Source of the DNA: Desulfobulbaceae bacterium
GTDB taxonomy: Bacteria > Desulfobacterota > Desulfobulbia > Desulfobulbales > Desulfurivibrionaceae
DNA length: 64,000 nucleotides
Assembly (NCBI GenBank): GCA_004332195.1
Contig: SJBG01000001.1
Coordinates: 124,001 to 188,000 of the forward strand
Direction: 5' to 3'
This document shows positions 15,918 through 24,761 of the stretch, in pieces. Position 1 is the stretch's first letter; the number at the start of each line of letters is the position of its first letter. The position numbers were made by a program, and so were the translations under genes. The notes under the pieces were generated by a model, which worked only from the letters and a program-made list of their open reading frames with translations, did no database searches and had not been told where the DNA came from.

Positions 15918-17480
15918 TTGGCCATGGATAAGGATTCCGGTTTTTCCTCCCGTCGCGCCGGCGACCCACCAACTGAATATCATCACCCATCCGATGAGAT
16001 CGATCTGTACGACCTCTGGTTCGTCATGCTGCGTCGCGTCTGGTGGATTGTTGGCGTAACCGCGCTCTGCCTCTTCTCTGGCTTGATCTATTGGCAAACC
16101 CAGGAGATAAGCACGCGTTATGTAACCTCCATTGAGATTGGAAAGGCCCCGTCGGTTGTTGGCGAACATACCGCGCACCCAGCTTTGGTGGAACCGGCAT
16201 CGGAGCTGTTGACGCGATTACAGGAAGCGGCATTACCGGTGCTGCGGCTGGAACTCGCCACCAAACACGACATGACGGTGGGGGAAATGCCGGAGGCGGA
16301 GTTCCGCCACGCAGATGGCGCCTTCCTGTTTATTGAAAGCGCCGTTGCCGATAATCAGCGGGAGCTGGCGGCAACCATGCATCGCCAATTGGCGGATTTT
16401 ACCCTCAACACTCATCAGGCCCTGGCGGCCCCCGCCCGGCTCAGGCTCCAGAGCCAAATGGCCAGTCTGGAACTAGAGCTGAAGGCACTTGAAGACGAAT
16501 CCACATTCCACTTGCGCAAATTAGCGGCAAAAGCAAAATTAGCTGAAGCGCAGGCAAAACAGGACCAAATATCGCAGGTGTTCCCCCGGGAGCAACGGAA
16601 CCGGGGTCGGGAAATAGCCCGGCTCAAGGAACAGTTGGGGGAGACTCAAGAAGCATACCGCATTAAACGGCAAGCACTGACGCATGAAATTCGCCAAAAC
16701 ACCGCGGCGGCGGACGCGACCAACGAGCTACGGGGACGCTTGCGCGACAGCATCAAGTTGGTCGCAGCAGAGCAAGAACTGCTCACTTCCCAGCTTGATG
16801 ACTTGCGGGTCTGGGTTGGTTCCGCCCGTGACCTGCAAAACCGGGCGTTGGCTCAACCTGACAACATCGGCGGGTTGGGCGCCCTGATGATGGGGAATAT
16901 CGCCCACACCGCTCATTTAGAGTACAGGCAGATGCAGTTGCGTTTAGAGATCAACTTGCCGGAGCGCCGCGCGGAACTGACAGGACGGCTTGAAGATGCG
17001 GGGCGCGAACTCACCGCCACTAAGGAACGCGGGGCGGAGTTGTCGACAGTCCTGAGCAAGCTCTCGTCCGACCATGGGCGCGATGAGCACGAGCGGGCAA
17101 GGGAAATCGAGCGGCTTAAAGATGCTATGGCCCTTGCTGCCGAGGATCACCAACGAACGGTTGCCGCGACGGCGCGCGCCATTAACCGCTTAGCAGTCGA
17201 GCTGGAACGCTTAGATGACGATTACGACCGGGAGTTGGCCGCAAAAAGGCAAAGCATCGCGCAGTTTCAGGCCTTTGTCAACCTCATGACCGACACCCGG
17301 GTCGCGGGGGTGTTCATAGCCGAGGAGCTTGTGGGTCGCGGCGGCGCGCTGATTCTTGCTCTGTCCCTGGTGTTGGGCGGCATGCTGGGCATTTTTACGG
17401 GATTTGTGGTGGAATTTCACCACAATGCCGGGCAACGCCTGCGCCGACAGCGGGAAAAAGAGACGCCGTACGACGTTTGA
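15918..17480 (+). CDS. Wzz/PCP-family polysaccharide chain-length regulator
   Basis: 520 residues. N-terminal DEIDLYDLWFVMLRRVWWIV leads into the first membrane helix (res ~39-57), a long charged, coiled-coil-rich periplasmic stretch (res ~150-460) and a C-terminal helix pair (GGALILALSLVLGGMLGIF). This is the two-helix frame of polysaccharide co-polymerases that set O-antigen or exopolysaccharide length; no kinase domain is attached. The start is either TTG at 15918 (five bases after AGAGGAG) or ATG at 15924. It is transcribed toward wbpM and lies between the two halves of the pilus locus. Confidence 0.8.
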   Translation: MAMDKDSGFSSRRAGDPPTEYHHPSDEIDLYDLWFVMLRRVWWIVGVTALCLFSGLIYWQTQEISTRYVTSIEIGKAPSVVGEHTAHPALVEPASELLTRLQEAALPVLRLELATKHDMTVGEMPEAEFRHADGAFLFIESAVADNQRELAATMHRQLADFTLNTHQALAAPARLRLQSQMASLELELKALEDESTFHLRKLAAKAKLAEAQAKQDQISQVFPREQRNRGREIARLKEQLGETQEAYRIKRQALTHEIRQNTAAADATNELRGRLRDSIKLVAAEQELLTSQLDDLRVWVGSARDLQNRALAQPDNIGGLGALMMGNIAHTAHLEYRQMQLRLEINLPERRAELTGRLEDAGRELTATKERGAELSTVLSKLSSDHGRDEHERAREIERLKDAMALAAEDHQRTVAATARAINRLAVELERLDDDYDRELAAKRQSIAQFQAFVNLMTDTRVAGVFIAEELVGRGGALILALSLVLGGMLGIFTGFVVEFHHNAGQRLRRQREKETPYDV

Positions 17481-17610
17481 AAAAGCGGTGGGTTTTTTTA
17501 CGTCCGCTTGATTGACTTGTTATGAGTTTTAGGCCATAACCAGCGCCTAAAGTGAAGTTTAGAAAAAGCGACCGGCTCCCGGCCTTTAACTGTTGTCCGT
17601 AATAAATCAA

Positions 17611-19506
17611 ATGAGAACATGGAGTTTCTGGATCATTCTGGGCGCGGACATCTTGCTGGTGATCGCCGCCCATTTGTTGGCCTACGGCATTCGCTTCGAT
17701 TTTGTGCTGGGCGAGCGGTGGTGGGGCCAGATCTGGGCGGTGCTGCCCTGGCTGCTGCCAATGAAGATCGCCGTTTTCTACTTTTTCGGCCTTTACCGGG
17801 GGATGTGGCGTTACGCCAGCCTTACCGACCTGCTCAACATCAGCAAGGCCGTGGTGGTTTCCTCCTTGCTGGCCATGGGGGTGCTGCTGCTGCTTTATCG
17901 TTTCGAGGGCTTTTCCCGCAGTGTTTTTGTGTTGGACGCGGTTTTCACCTTTTTGCTAGTGGGTGGCCTGCGAGTTGGCGTGCGGCTGGTTTATCAGCAT
18001 TTTTCCTCCGGTTATTCTTTGGCGAGAGGGCAAGGGCCGGCCTTAACTCGGCGTAAATCGCTGTTGATTATCGGGGCTGGAGACGCGGCGGAAAAACTCG
18101 CCCGGGAGATTTTCGACAACCGCGCCTTGCCTTATCTGATCAAGGGTTTTCTCGACGATCATCCAACCAAAATTGGCCGGATGATTCACGGCATTCCAAT
18201 TCTGGGGCCGATTGCCGATCTTAACCGGTGGCTGGCGCAAACCGCCGCTAGAGAAGTGTTGATTGCCATCCCTTCGGCGGGGCGCGACCAGATGAGCCGG
18301 ATAGTTGAAATTTGCCGGGAAAGCGGCGCAGTTTTCAAGATCTTGCCGGGCCTGGGGGAGATTATCAGCGACAAGGTGAGCATCAAAGCCATCCGCGATG
18401 TGGCGTACAATGATTTACTGGGTCGGCCGCCGGTCCGCCTGGATCTGCATAAAATTGAGGATATCCTGAGCGGGCAAACAGTACTGGTCACCGGGGGAGG
18501 TGGCTCGATCGGCTCCGAGCTTTGTCGCCAGATTCTGCGCTTTAAGCCCGGTAAGCTGATTCTTTTTGACGCCGGCGAGGAAAACCTTTATCGGATCGAA
18601 ATGGAGGTGCTGCACGAGATCGGCTTTCGGGATTACGTTACGGTGCTGGGCAAAGTGCAAGACCGGGAGCTATTAAACCATGTTTTTCAACAACACCAGC
18701 CGACCGTGGTTTTTCACGCCGCGGCCTACAAGCACGTGCCCTTGGTCGAGGAAAACCCCTGGGAGGGGGTGTACAACAATATTTTCGCCACCAAACGCTT
18801 AATGGAGGTCGCGCTGGCGCACAAGGTGGCGCGTTTTATCCTGGTTTCCACCGACAAGGCGGTGCGGCCCACCAACGTCATGGGGGCCAGCAAGCGCATG
18901 ACCGAAATTATCATGCAGGCTTATTGCCATCAGGCCGCTTCGGCCGCTTCGGCCGCTTCGGCCCCCCCTCGCTTTATGGCGGTGCGCTTCGGCAATGTGC
19001 TGGGCTCTTCCGGTTCGGTTATCCCCCTGTTCAAGCGTCAGATCGAAATGGGCGGCCCGGTGACCGTCACCCACCCGGATATGACCCGCTATTTCATGAA
19101 TATCTCGGAGGCGGCTCAGTTGATTTTGCAGGCGGCCACCATGGGAGCAAACGGCGAAATCTTTATTCTGGAAATGGGGACCCCGGTGCGTATCGGTCAA
19201 ATGGCCCGGGATTTAATCAGGCTTAGCGGCAAAGAGCCGGACACCGAGATTGAAATCAAGCACATCGGCTTGCGTCCCGGCGAGAAGATGCATGAAGAGT
19301 TGATTACCGAAGGCGAAGGCATAGTCTCCACCGAACACGAAAAAATCATGGTGCTGCGCGGGGGCGGCAGCTCCCTGGCTAAACTGCGCGAGCCCCTGGA
19401 TCGCCTGAAGCGCTATGCCGGGAGGCATGATGCCGCGGGAATCAAAGCCGAACTGAAAAAGATCATTCCCGAGTACACTCCCCGGCCCGACAACGAACAT
19501 AGTTGA
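17611..19506 (+). CDS. wbpM: WbpM/FlaA1-like UDP-sugar 4,6-dehydratase, membrane-anchored
   Basis: About 630 residues. Four N-terminal membrane helices, a CoA-binding/Rossmann-like domain (LLIIGAGDAAEKLAREI), then the SDR domain with VTGGGGSIGSELCRQI. The active-site region STDKAVRPTNVMGASKR has MxxxK in place of YxxxK, as in WbpM. Such enzymes convert UDP-GlcNAc to a 4-keto-6-deoxy sugar for surface glycans or pilin glycosylation. An AAS triplet (18934-18960, 9-bp DNA repeats) is an odd insert. ATG 17611 is preferred to a TTG at 17593, without a strong ribosome site for either. Confidence 0.85.
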   Translation: MRTWSFWIILGADILLVIAAHLLAYGIRFDFVLGERWWGQIWAVLPWLLPMKIAVFYFFGLYRGMWRYASLTDLLNISKAVVVSSLLAMGVLLLLYRFEGFSRSVFVLDAVFTFLLVGGLRVGVRLVYQHFSSGYSLARGQGPALTRRKSLLIIGAGDAAEKLAREIFDNRALPYLIKGFLDDHPTKIGRMIHGIPILGPIADLNRWLAQTAAREVLIAIPSAGRDQMSRIVEICRESGAVFKILPGLGEIISDKVSIKAIRDVAYNDLLGRPPVRLDLHKIEDILSGQTVLVTGGGGSIGSELCRQILRFKPGKLILFDAGEENLYRIEMEVLHEIGFRDYVTVLGKVQDRELLNHVFQQHQPTVVFHAAAYKHVPLVEENPWEGVYNNIFATKRLMEVALAHKVARFILVSTDKAVRPTNVMGASKRMTEIIMQAYCHQAASAASAASAPPRFMAVRFGNVLGSSGSVIPLFKRQIEMGGPVTVTHPDMTRYFMNISEAAQLILQAATMGANGEIFILEMGTPVRIGQMARDLIRLSGKEPDTEIEIKHIGLRPGEKMHEELITEGEGIVSTEHEKIMVLRGGGSSLAKLREPLDRLKRYAGRHDAAGIKAELKKIIPEYTPRPDNEHS

Positions 19507-19519
19507 GGCGCCGGTTTTG

Positions 19520-19539
19520 GTTGACCGATGCCGGTCAAC
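19520..19539. terminator. Hairpin between convergent wbpM and the mshJ-like gene
   Basis: A perfect 8-bp stem GTTGACCG/CGGTCAAC with a four-base loop lies 14 bases after the wbpM stop. No T-run follows on either strand, so it is at best a weak terminator. Confidence 0.35.
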
Positions 19540-19578
19540 AAGGAGACTTAATCCTTTGGCAAAATATTCTTGGCTCTT

Positions 19579-20184
19579 CTATGATTCGGGATCTACGACC
19601 AGCCACCACAATTCGCAGTCGGCTGTGACCGGAGCTTTAATAATGATCCCATCTTCCGGCAAGGGGTCACGTTTCAGCGCGCAGGATTGCACCCAGAACA
19701 ACCCGATATCAGCCTGGCGCAACCCGGCAAGCAGGGCAAATAAATCGCCCTCATGAAACAGTCGCATCTCAAGCCGCATCCGGCTGACGGTTAACGGAGC
19801 GGTTATCTTAGCAACCTCCGGCAAAGAAAAAGGGGCGTAAGCTTCCAGTGAGAAGGTGATTTTCGGTAAATTCAGTTTTTGCGTTTGTTTTTGCAGTTGC
19901 TCCATCCACTCCAAACGCCGCTCTTTGCCGATTACCCCACCGGCTTGTAGCGCCAAAAAGTGATCTTGAAACGCGATTATGGTGTTTTGGGCCGCAATCG
20001 CGGCGAAATAATTATTTCTGGCCTCTTGCAACCGCCGCTCAAGTCTCGCGTATTCTTTTTGGCTGTTCTGCGCGTAAAAGTATATGCCGGTGGCGCAAAG
20101 TAAAACAACCAAAGAAACCAGGGACCAGCCGATCAAGGTCGGGCGCAGATAAAGCCAGTCAATTTCCAGTTCGGCTATTTTCAT
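19579..20184 (-). CDS. PilO/MshJ-like inner-membrane pilus assembly protein
   Basis: 201 residues: short cytoplasmic N-terminus, one helix (LIGWSLVSLVVLLCATGIYFYA), a coiled coil (res ~45-75) and a periplasmic alpha/beta domain. This is the PilO/GspM layout. The start overlaps the stop of the PilM/PilN-like gene by four bases, so it is the next gene in the same operon. It would sit in the inner-membrane alignment complex of the pilus. Sequence identity to a named family is weak; the call rests on topology and position. Confidence 0.6.
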   Translation of the reverse strand: MKIAELEIDWLYLRPTLIGWSLVSLVVLLCATGIYFYAQNSQKEYARLERRLQEARNNYFAAIAAQNTIIAFQDHFLALQAGGVIGKERRLEWMEQLQKQTQKLNLPKITFSLEAYAPFSLPEVAKITAPLTVSRMRLEMRLFHEGDLFALLAGLRQADIGLFWVQSCALKRDPLPEDGIIIKAPVTADCELWWLVVDPES

Positions 20185-21842
20185 TCTTCTACCTTGTTGA
20201 GAGTCGGGGCATCGAGGGCGGGCAACTCCCGGGGAATAACGCGAAGCACTAACTGAAGATCAAAAGGCGCGCTGTGATGCACCGCAAAAGACGTCCCGTA
20301 GAGTGCGATCTCCGACCTGAAATCAAGAGGTTGCTGGTGAGCAATCTTTACCCGGATCACCCCCGGCATTTGCCGGCGCAAGGCTTGCTCAAATTGCCGC
20401 GCCCTAAGCAGCCCTCGGCGCAAATTAGCATCGGGTAAGTTTTGTTGACCCTTGATTTGCACAATTTGCCGAAACCCCGTATCCCCTGGTAAGTCGGGCT
20501 TGGTGGGTAAGTCAGGATCGGCTGGTAAATCAGGCTCGGCCTGGTAAATCAGGAAATCAGGATCGGCCGGCGTTGCCGGCCCGGCTGTTTTCAGCCGCCA
20601 GGAGATTTGCTCGGGCTGAAAATCGGGAAACTGGATCAAGATGGGACCTAAACTGCGCAAAAAGGGCTCGGGGGTGGCCGGCACTTGACTCAACCATTGC
20701 GCGCTGATCACCGCTGCGCGCATTTTAGCAGCCTGCTCAATTAAAACTTCCTCGTGAGCATGCTCGGCCGCCAAAAGGGCGAAGTGGTCTAGTTGGTCAG
20801 TTAGCATCAGCAGCCGATCTTTGGCGCTTAGCACTTGCGTAAACGGCCCCAAAGCCCAAAGAAAGACCGCCCCCAAGCTCGCCATCGCCACAAAACCGAC
20901 CGCCCGCTTGATTGTCCGATGCAGGGCGTAACGCCGTTCCTGCGTCCGGGCGTAGCCGCCGCCTCGCAGGGAAGCGGCAAGCTGCGCGAGCACCAGATTG
21001 GCCTGGTAGCCCCGGGCGGCGCTGGCATCAACCAAACCCAATTGCCGAGCTATCTCGCTTAGTTGGCGGCTATGCAGGCGAATATTGGGGGCTATATCCC
21101 CGGGGTTGTCGGCCGGAGCCTGCAGCCGTTCTTCACTGCTGATCAACCAAACATCAAGATCGCTGCGGTCAAATGGCAACAGTTGCAGCCCTTGCAGGTA
21201 ACGCTTGCTTTTGCCGATTTCACTCACCAGATAATCGGCATGACGCTCCGTGGTGTCGTCAAGATGGCTGGTTAAGGCCAGACGGCTGATCGCCAGTTGT
21301 CCGTCGCGAAAGAAGGTCTGCCGCAGCCCCGACCCTTTTACATCAATCATAATCAGGACCGTCTTGGCAGCAAGCCCCAAAGGCTTGCCTAGCTTGCCGA
21401 TCAGGTATGGCACGGAGTGAATGGCGATCAAGGGCGCCTGGTGGCGACTTAAAACATCAATCCAGGGTTTTAAAATCTCGTTGTTGGTGATCGCGGAAAA
21501 AAGAACGCGATCATCCCGCCGACCGGTCTTTTCCCGACCAAGAACCTGATAGCGGCGCCAGGTGGCGGCGCGAAACAGCCGCGCGGCGTTACGCGCCAAA
21601 AGCTGATGACGATTGATCAGGACATGGGGGATATTCTCGACGCGAAACTCTTCCTCGACCAGATCAAGTAAAATAGTATTGGGGATTTGCGGCCGTGCGG
21701 CCAATAACGCGGCAAACGCCGCAACCCCTTCCTCGCCGGGCGGGAGAAGGCTTGCCTGCTTTAAGGTGGGGCCTTGCCAAAAATAAACCGTGACCTCATC
21801 AGCGGTAATAAAAAGCAGGCGCTTGTCGCTTTTGTCGTTCAT
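20181..21842 (-). CDS. MshI-like PilM/PilN (GspL-like) pilus assembly protein
   Basis: 553 residues. Residues 1-~290 look like the actin-fold cytoplasmic domain of PilM/GspL (RLLFITADEVTVYF start; VLIMIDVKGSGLRQTFFRDG in the middle). A membrane helix follows (AVGFVAMASLGAVFLWAL, res ~308-325), then a coiled coil and a PilN-type periplasmic part. It combines what PilM and PilN do in separate-gene systems, as GspL and MshI do. A PADPD/TKPDLP repeat (res ~445-460) is a low-complexity insert. Confidence 0.65.
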   Translation of the reverse strand: MNDKSDKRLLFITADEVTVYFWQGPTLKQASLLPPGEEGVAAFAALLAARPQIPNTILLDLVEEEFRVENIPHVLINRHQLLARNAARLFRAATWRRYQVLGREKTGRRDDRVLFSAITNNEILKPWIDVLSRHQAPLIAIHSVPYLIGKLGKPLGLAAKTVLIMIDVKGSGLRQTFFRDGQLAISRLALTSHLDDTTERHADYLVSEIGKSKRYLQGLQLLPFDRSDLDVWLISSEERLQAPADNPGDIAPNIRLHSRQLSEIARQLGLVDASAARGYQANLVLAQLAASLRGGGYARTQERRYALHRTIKRAVGFVAMASLGAVFLWALGPFTQVLSAKDRLLMLTDQLDHFALLAAEHAHEEVLIEQAAKMRAAVISAQWLSQVPATPEPFLRSLGPILIQFPDFQPEQISWRLKTAGPATPADPDFLIYQAEPDLPADPDLPTKPDLPGDTGFRQIVQIKGQQNLPDANLRRGLLRARQFEQALRRQMPGVIRVKIAHQQPLDFRSEIALYGTSFAVHHSAPFDLQLVLRVIPRELPALDAPTLNKVEE

Positions 21843-21855
21843 CGCTCAAGCCATC

Positions 21856-23061
21856 TCAGAACTGGATCTCACCGATAAGGTTGTAAATAGGGCCAAGCAC
21901 CGAGAGCATGATCCAGCCGAGAATTACCCCCAGGATTATGGTAAGGGTTGGTTCAAGAGCCGCCTCAAGCTTGTCGATTTTTTCCTTGACGTCCCGGTCG
22001 TAAAAATAGCTGACATTGAGCATGGAACTCTCTAAATCGCCGGTATCCTCCCCGACACTGATCATCCGCACGACAAAACGGGGAAAGATCTCGTTGCCGC
22101 TGAAAGCGGCGCTCAGACTGGAGCCTTCGGAAACCTGGCGAGCCGCGTTGGTGATGGTATGGGCGACCGCCGTATTTTTAGAAGTCCTGGTTAAAATATC
22201 AAGGGTCTGTAACACCGGGACCCCGGCCCGGTACATCAAGGCAAAAACCTTGGCAAAGCGGGCGATAATGATCTTTTTCAAAATTTCACCCAGCAGCGGG
22301 ATGCGCAGCTTAAGAAAGTCGGCTCGCAGACGAAAGCTAGGATGCCATTTGGCCGCGGCATTATAGCCCAGCCCGATCGCCAGAAAAGCGGCAAGAAAGA
22401 CGGGCCAGTAACTACTGATTATATCTGAGGTAAAAATCAAAGCCTTGGTGTGGGCGGGCAGTTCGCCTTCCATCCCGAGGATAAATTCCACCATCTTCGG
22501 CACCAAATAGATCATCAGGAAGGCGACCACCGCAAAAACGACGGTGGCGACAAAGGTGGGATAGGTGACGGCCTTTTTGGCCCGGGCGATGATTTCATCC
22601 TCCCATTTCAGGTTTTCGCCGAGGTTTTTCATGATTGCCGGCAATTCACCGCTATGCTCGCCAACTCGAACCAGATTAACAAAGACCTCATCAAAGGTAT
22701 CGGGAAATTCGGCTAAGGCATCCGAGAAGGTTTGGCCGTCGCGGATGCGATTGGCGGTTATCATCAGAACTTCTCGAAAAGCGGGGTTTTCAGCGTTGTC
22801 TCGTAAGTCATCAAGGCTGACTAACAGGCCGACCCCGGCGTAGAGCAGATGTTCGAGTTGAAAACAAAAATCGACCAGCTCGCGGCGAGTAACCTTTTCG
22901 CGCCGTAAACGGAAACCTGTTCTGCTCATCTCTTTAGCGGAAAGCAGGTCCAACCTCATGCCGTTTAAGCTCGATTCCAGGGTGTTAAGATCAGTCGCGA
23001 CAAGCTGGCCACGACGGGTGTTGCCGGTGGCATCCATGGCCTTGTATTGAAAAAGTTTCAT
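21856..23061 (-). CDS. mshG: PilC/GspF-type inner-membrane platform protein (MshG)
   Basis: 401 residues with two T2SSF domains. N-terminal half with LLYAGVGLLVSLDDLRDN and VRVGEHSGELPAIM, helices near res 170-190 and 215-235, second repeat with MYRAGVPVLQTLDIL and SVGEDTGDLESSM, and a C-terminal helix. The duplicated gly-rich motif before each long helix is the GspF signature. It forms the membrane platform turned by the assembly ATPase. The start overlaps the stop of mshE by four bases. Confidence 0.9.
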   Translation of the reverse strand: MKLFQYKAMDATGNTRRGQLVATDLNTLESSLNGMRLDLLSAKEMSRTGFRLRREKVTRRELVDFCFQLEHLLYAGVGLLVSLDDLRDNAENPAFREVLMITANRIRDGQTFSDALAEFPDTFDEVFVNLVRVGEHSGELPAIMKNLGENLKWEDEIIARAKKAVTYPTFVATVVFAVVAFLMIYLVPKMVEFILGMEGELPAHTKALIFTSDIISSYWPVFLAAFLAIGLGYNAAAKWHPSFRLRADFLKLRIPLLGEILKKIIIARFAKVFALMYRAGVPVLQTLDILTRTSKNTAVAHTITNAARQVSEGSSLSAAFSGNEIFPRFVVRMISVGEDTGDLESSMLNVSYFYDRDVKEKIDKLEAALEPTLTIILGVILGWIMLSVLGPIYNLIGEIQF

Positions 23062-24761
23062 ACCATCTTTCTGTCGGTCAAGTTGATTACCCTGGTAACT
23101 TCATCAATACTGGTGACCCCGGTCCGCAACCTGCGCACCGCGTCATTGACCATGGGGCAAAATCCATGGCTCATGGCAATCGCGCGCAGCTCTTTCATTG
23201 GCGCCTGAGTGGCTACGGCGTCGTCCAAATCTTCAGTCATCGGCAAAATTTCCACCAGGGCCAGGCGGCCCTTGTAGCCTTGGTAATCGCAGGCCGCGCA
23301 GCCGACTTGCCGCCAGAGGCGCAAGCCTTCTTCCTTAACGGCATGCAGCAGCCGCAGTTCAATCTCGGTGGCGTCATACGATTCCCGGCATTTGAGACAT
23401 AAACGTCGGATAAGTCGTTGCGCGACAATGCCGATAATTGAACCGGCAAGAATACCGGGATGCAGACCAAGATCGAGCAGCCGGGGAATGGCGCCCAAAG
23501 CCGAATTGGTGTGCAGGGTCGCGTATACCTGGTGACCGGTCATTGCCGCCCGCAGGGCCATGAGCGCCGTGTCTTCATCACGGATTTCACCCACTAAAAT
23601 CACATCGGGGTCTTGGCGCATCATCGCGCGAATACCGGTAGCAAAGGTAAGGCGGGCCGCTTCGTTGACCGTGGACTGACGAATGCCCAACATCAGGTAC
23701 TCCACCGGGTCTTCTAAAGTCATGATATTGACCCCCTCCTGATTGATGGCGTTCAGCAGCGAGTAAAGAGTGGTGGTTTTGCCGCTGCCGGTGGGGCCGC
23801 AGGCCAGGATGATGCCCTCTGGTTTGGCCATCATGGTTTGCAGGGTAAACAACTCCTGTTCAGCTAAGCCAAGTTCTTCGATGGGCAGAATGCCTTTCAT
23901 TCGGTCGAGAACCCGCAAAACTATATTTTCACCGTAGAGCGTGGGCAATAAAGAGACCCGGAAATCAACAATCCTGCCGTAAAAGGTCATCTGGACGCGA
24001 CCATCTTGCGGCGCCCTGGTTTCAGCAATATTGAGACTAGAGATGACCTTGATGCGAATAACTATGGCCGACCAGTACTTGCTATGCAGACTGCGAATCT
24101 GGCGCAAAACCCCGTCGATTCGATAGCGAATCCGGAGAAAACCGGCCTCGGGCTCAAGGTGGATATCGGAAGCGTTTCTTTTTACCGCGTCAAGCAAGAT
24201 GGCGTCCACCAGGCGCACCACGGGATGACCGAAGGTGGATTGATCCTGCCACAGACTAGTCTGATCGATCTCGCCGGTTTCGATTTCATGGAGAATTCCA
24301 TCAATGGAGAGTTCAAAACCATAGAATAAATCAATGGCCTGAATGATCTCGGACTCGCCGGCCAACACCGTTTCGATGGCAAAGCGACCGCCAAGCAGGG
24401 CTGAAAGTTGATCTACGGCCACGACATTGAAGGTGTCGGCCATGGCCAGGACCAGAATTTTCTCCTCTTGCTTACAGGCAATCGGCAACAGGGTATAACG
24501 TTTGGCCCAGGCCAGCGGCACTAAAGCGAGCGCGTCGGGGTCGGGGACGGCCTTAGTTAGATCGATACTTTTTTGCCGCAACGACCGGCCCAGCGCGTCT
24601 CGCAAGGTTCCGGCCGAGACAAAACCCAGCCTGATCAGGCACTTGCCCAACTGCTCGCCCTGTTTCTTTTGCTCAATGATCGCGATCCGCAGTTGGTCTT
24701 CGGTGATAATTCCCTGGGCCAGCAGGGTTTCGCCAAGGCGTTGTGGTTTCTTCTCGCTCAT
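23058..24761 (-). CDS. mshE: PilB/GspE-type pilus assembly ATPase (MshE)
   Basis: 567 residues from ATG 24761. N-terminal GspE_N domain (RLGETLLAQGIITEDQL...), Walker A GPTGSGKTTTLYS, Asp-box/Walker B DVILVGEIRDEDTA, His-box HTNSALGAIPRLLDLG and a zinc tetracysteine (CLKC...CAAC). This is the hexameric ATPase powering pilus extension. GGAGG lies ten bases upstream. The 5' end overlaps the C-terminal codons of the TPR gene by 89 bases. MshE proteins can bind c-di-GMP through an N-terminal RLGxxL motif, and RLGETL here is suggestive. Confidence 0.9.
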   Translation of the reverse strand: MSEKKPQRLGETLLAQGIITEDQLRIAIIEQKKQGEQLGKCLIRLGFVSAGTLRDALGRSLRQKSIDLTKAVPDPDALALVPLAWAKRYTLLPIACKQEEKILVLAMADTFNVVAVDQLSALLGGRFAIETVLAGESEIIQAIDLFYGFELSIDGILHEIETGEIDQTSLWQDQSTFGHPVVRLVDAILLDAVKRNASDIHLEPEAGFLRIRYRIDGVLRQIRSLHSKYWSAIVIRIKVISSLNIAETRAPQDGRVQMTFYGRIVDFRVSLLPTLYGENIVLRVLDRMKGILPIEELGLAEQELFTLQTMMAKPEGIILACGPTGSGKTTTLYSLLNAINQEGVNIMTLEDPVEYLMLGIRQSTVNEAARLTFATGIRAMMRQDPDVILVGEIRDEDTALMALRAAMTGHQVYATLHTNSALGAIPRLLDLGLHPGILAGSIIGIVAQRLIRRLCLKCRESYDATEIELRLLHAVKEEGLRLWRQVGCAACDYQGYKGRLALVEILPMTEDLDDAVATQAPMKELRAIAMSHGFCPMVNDAVRRLRTGVTSIDEVTRVINLTDRKMV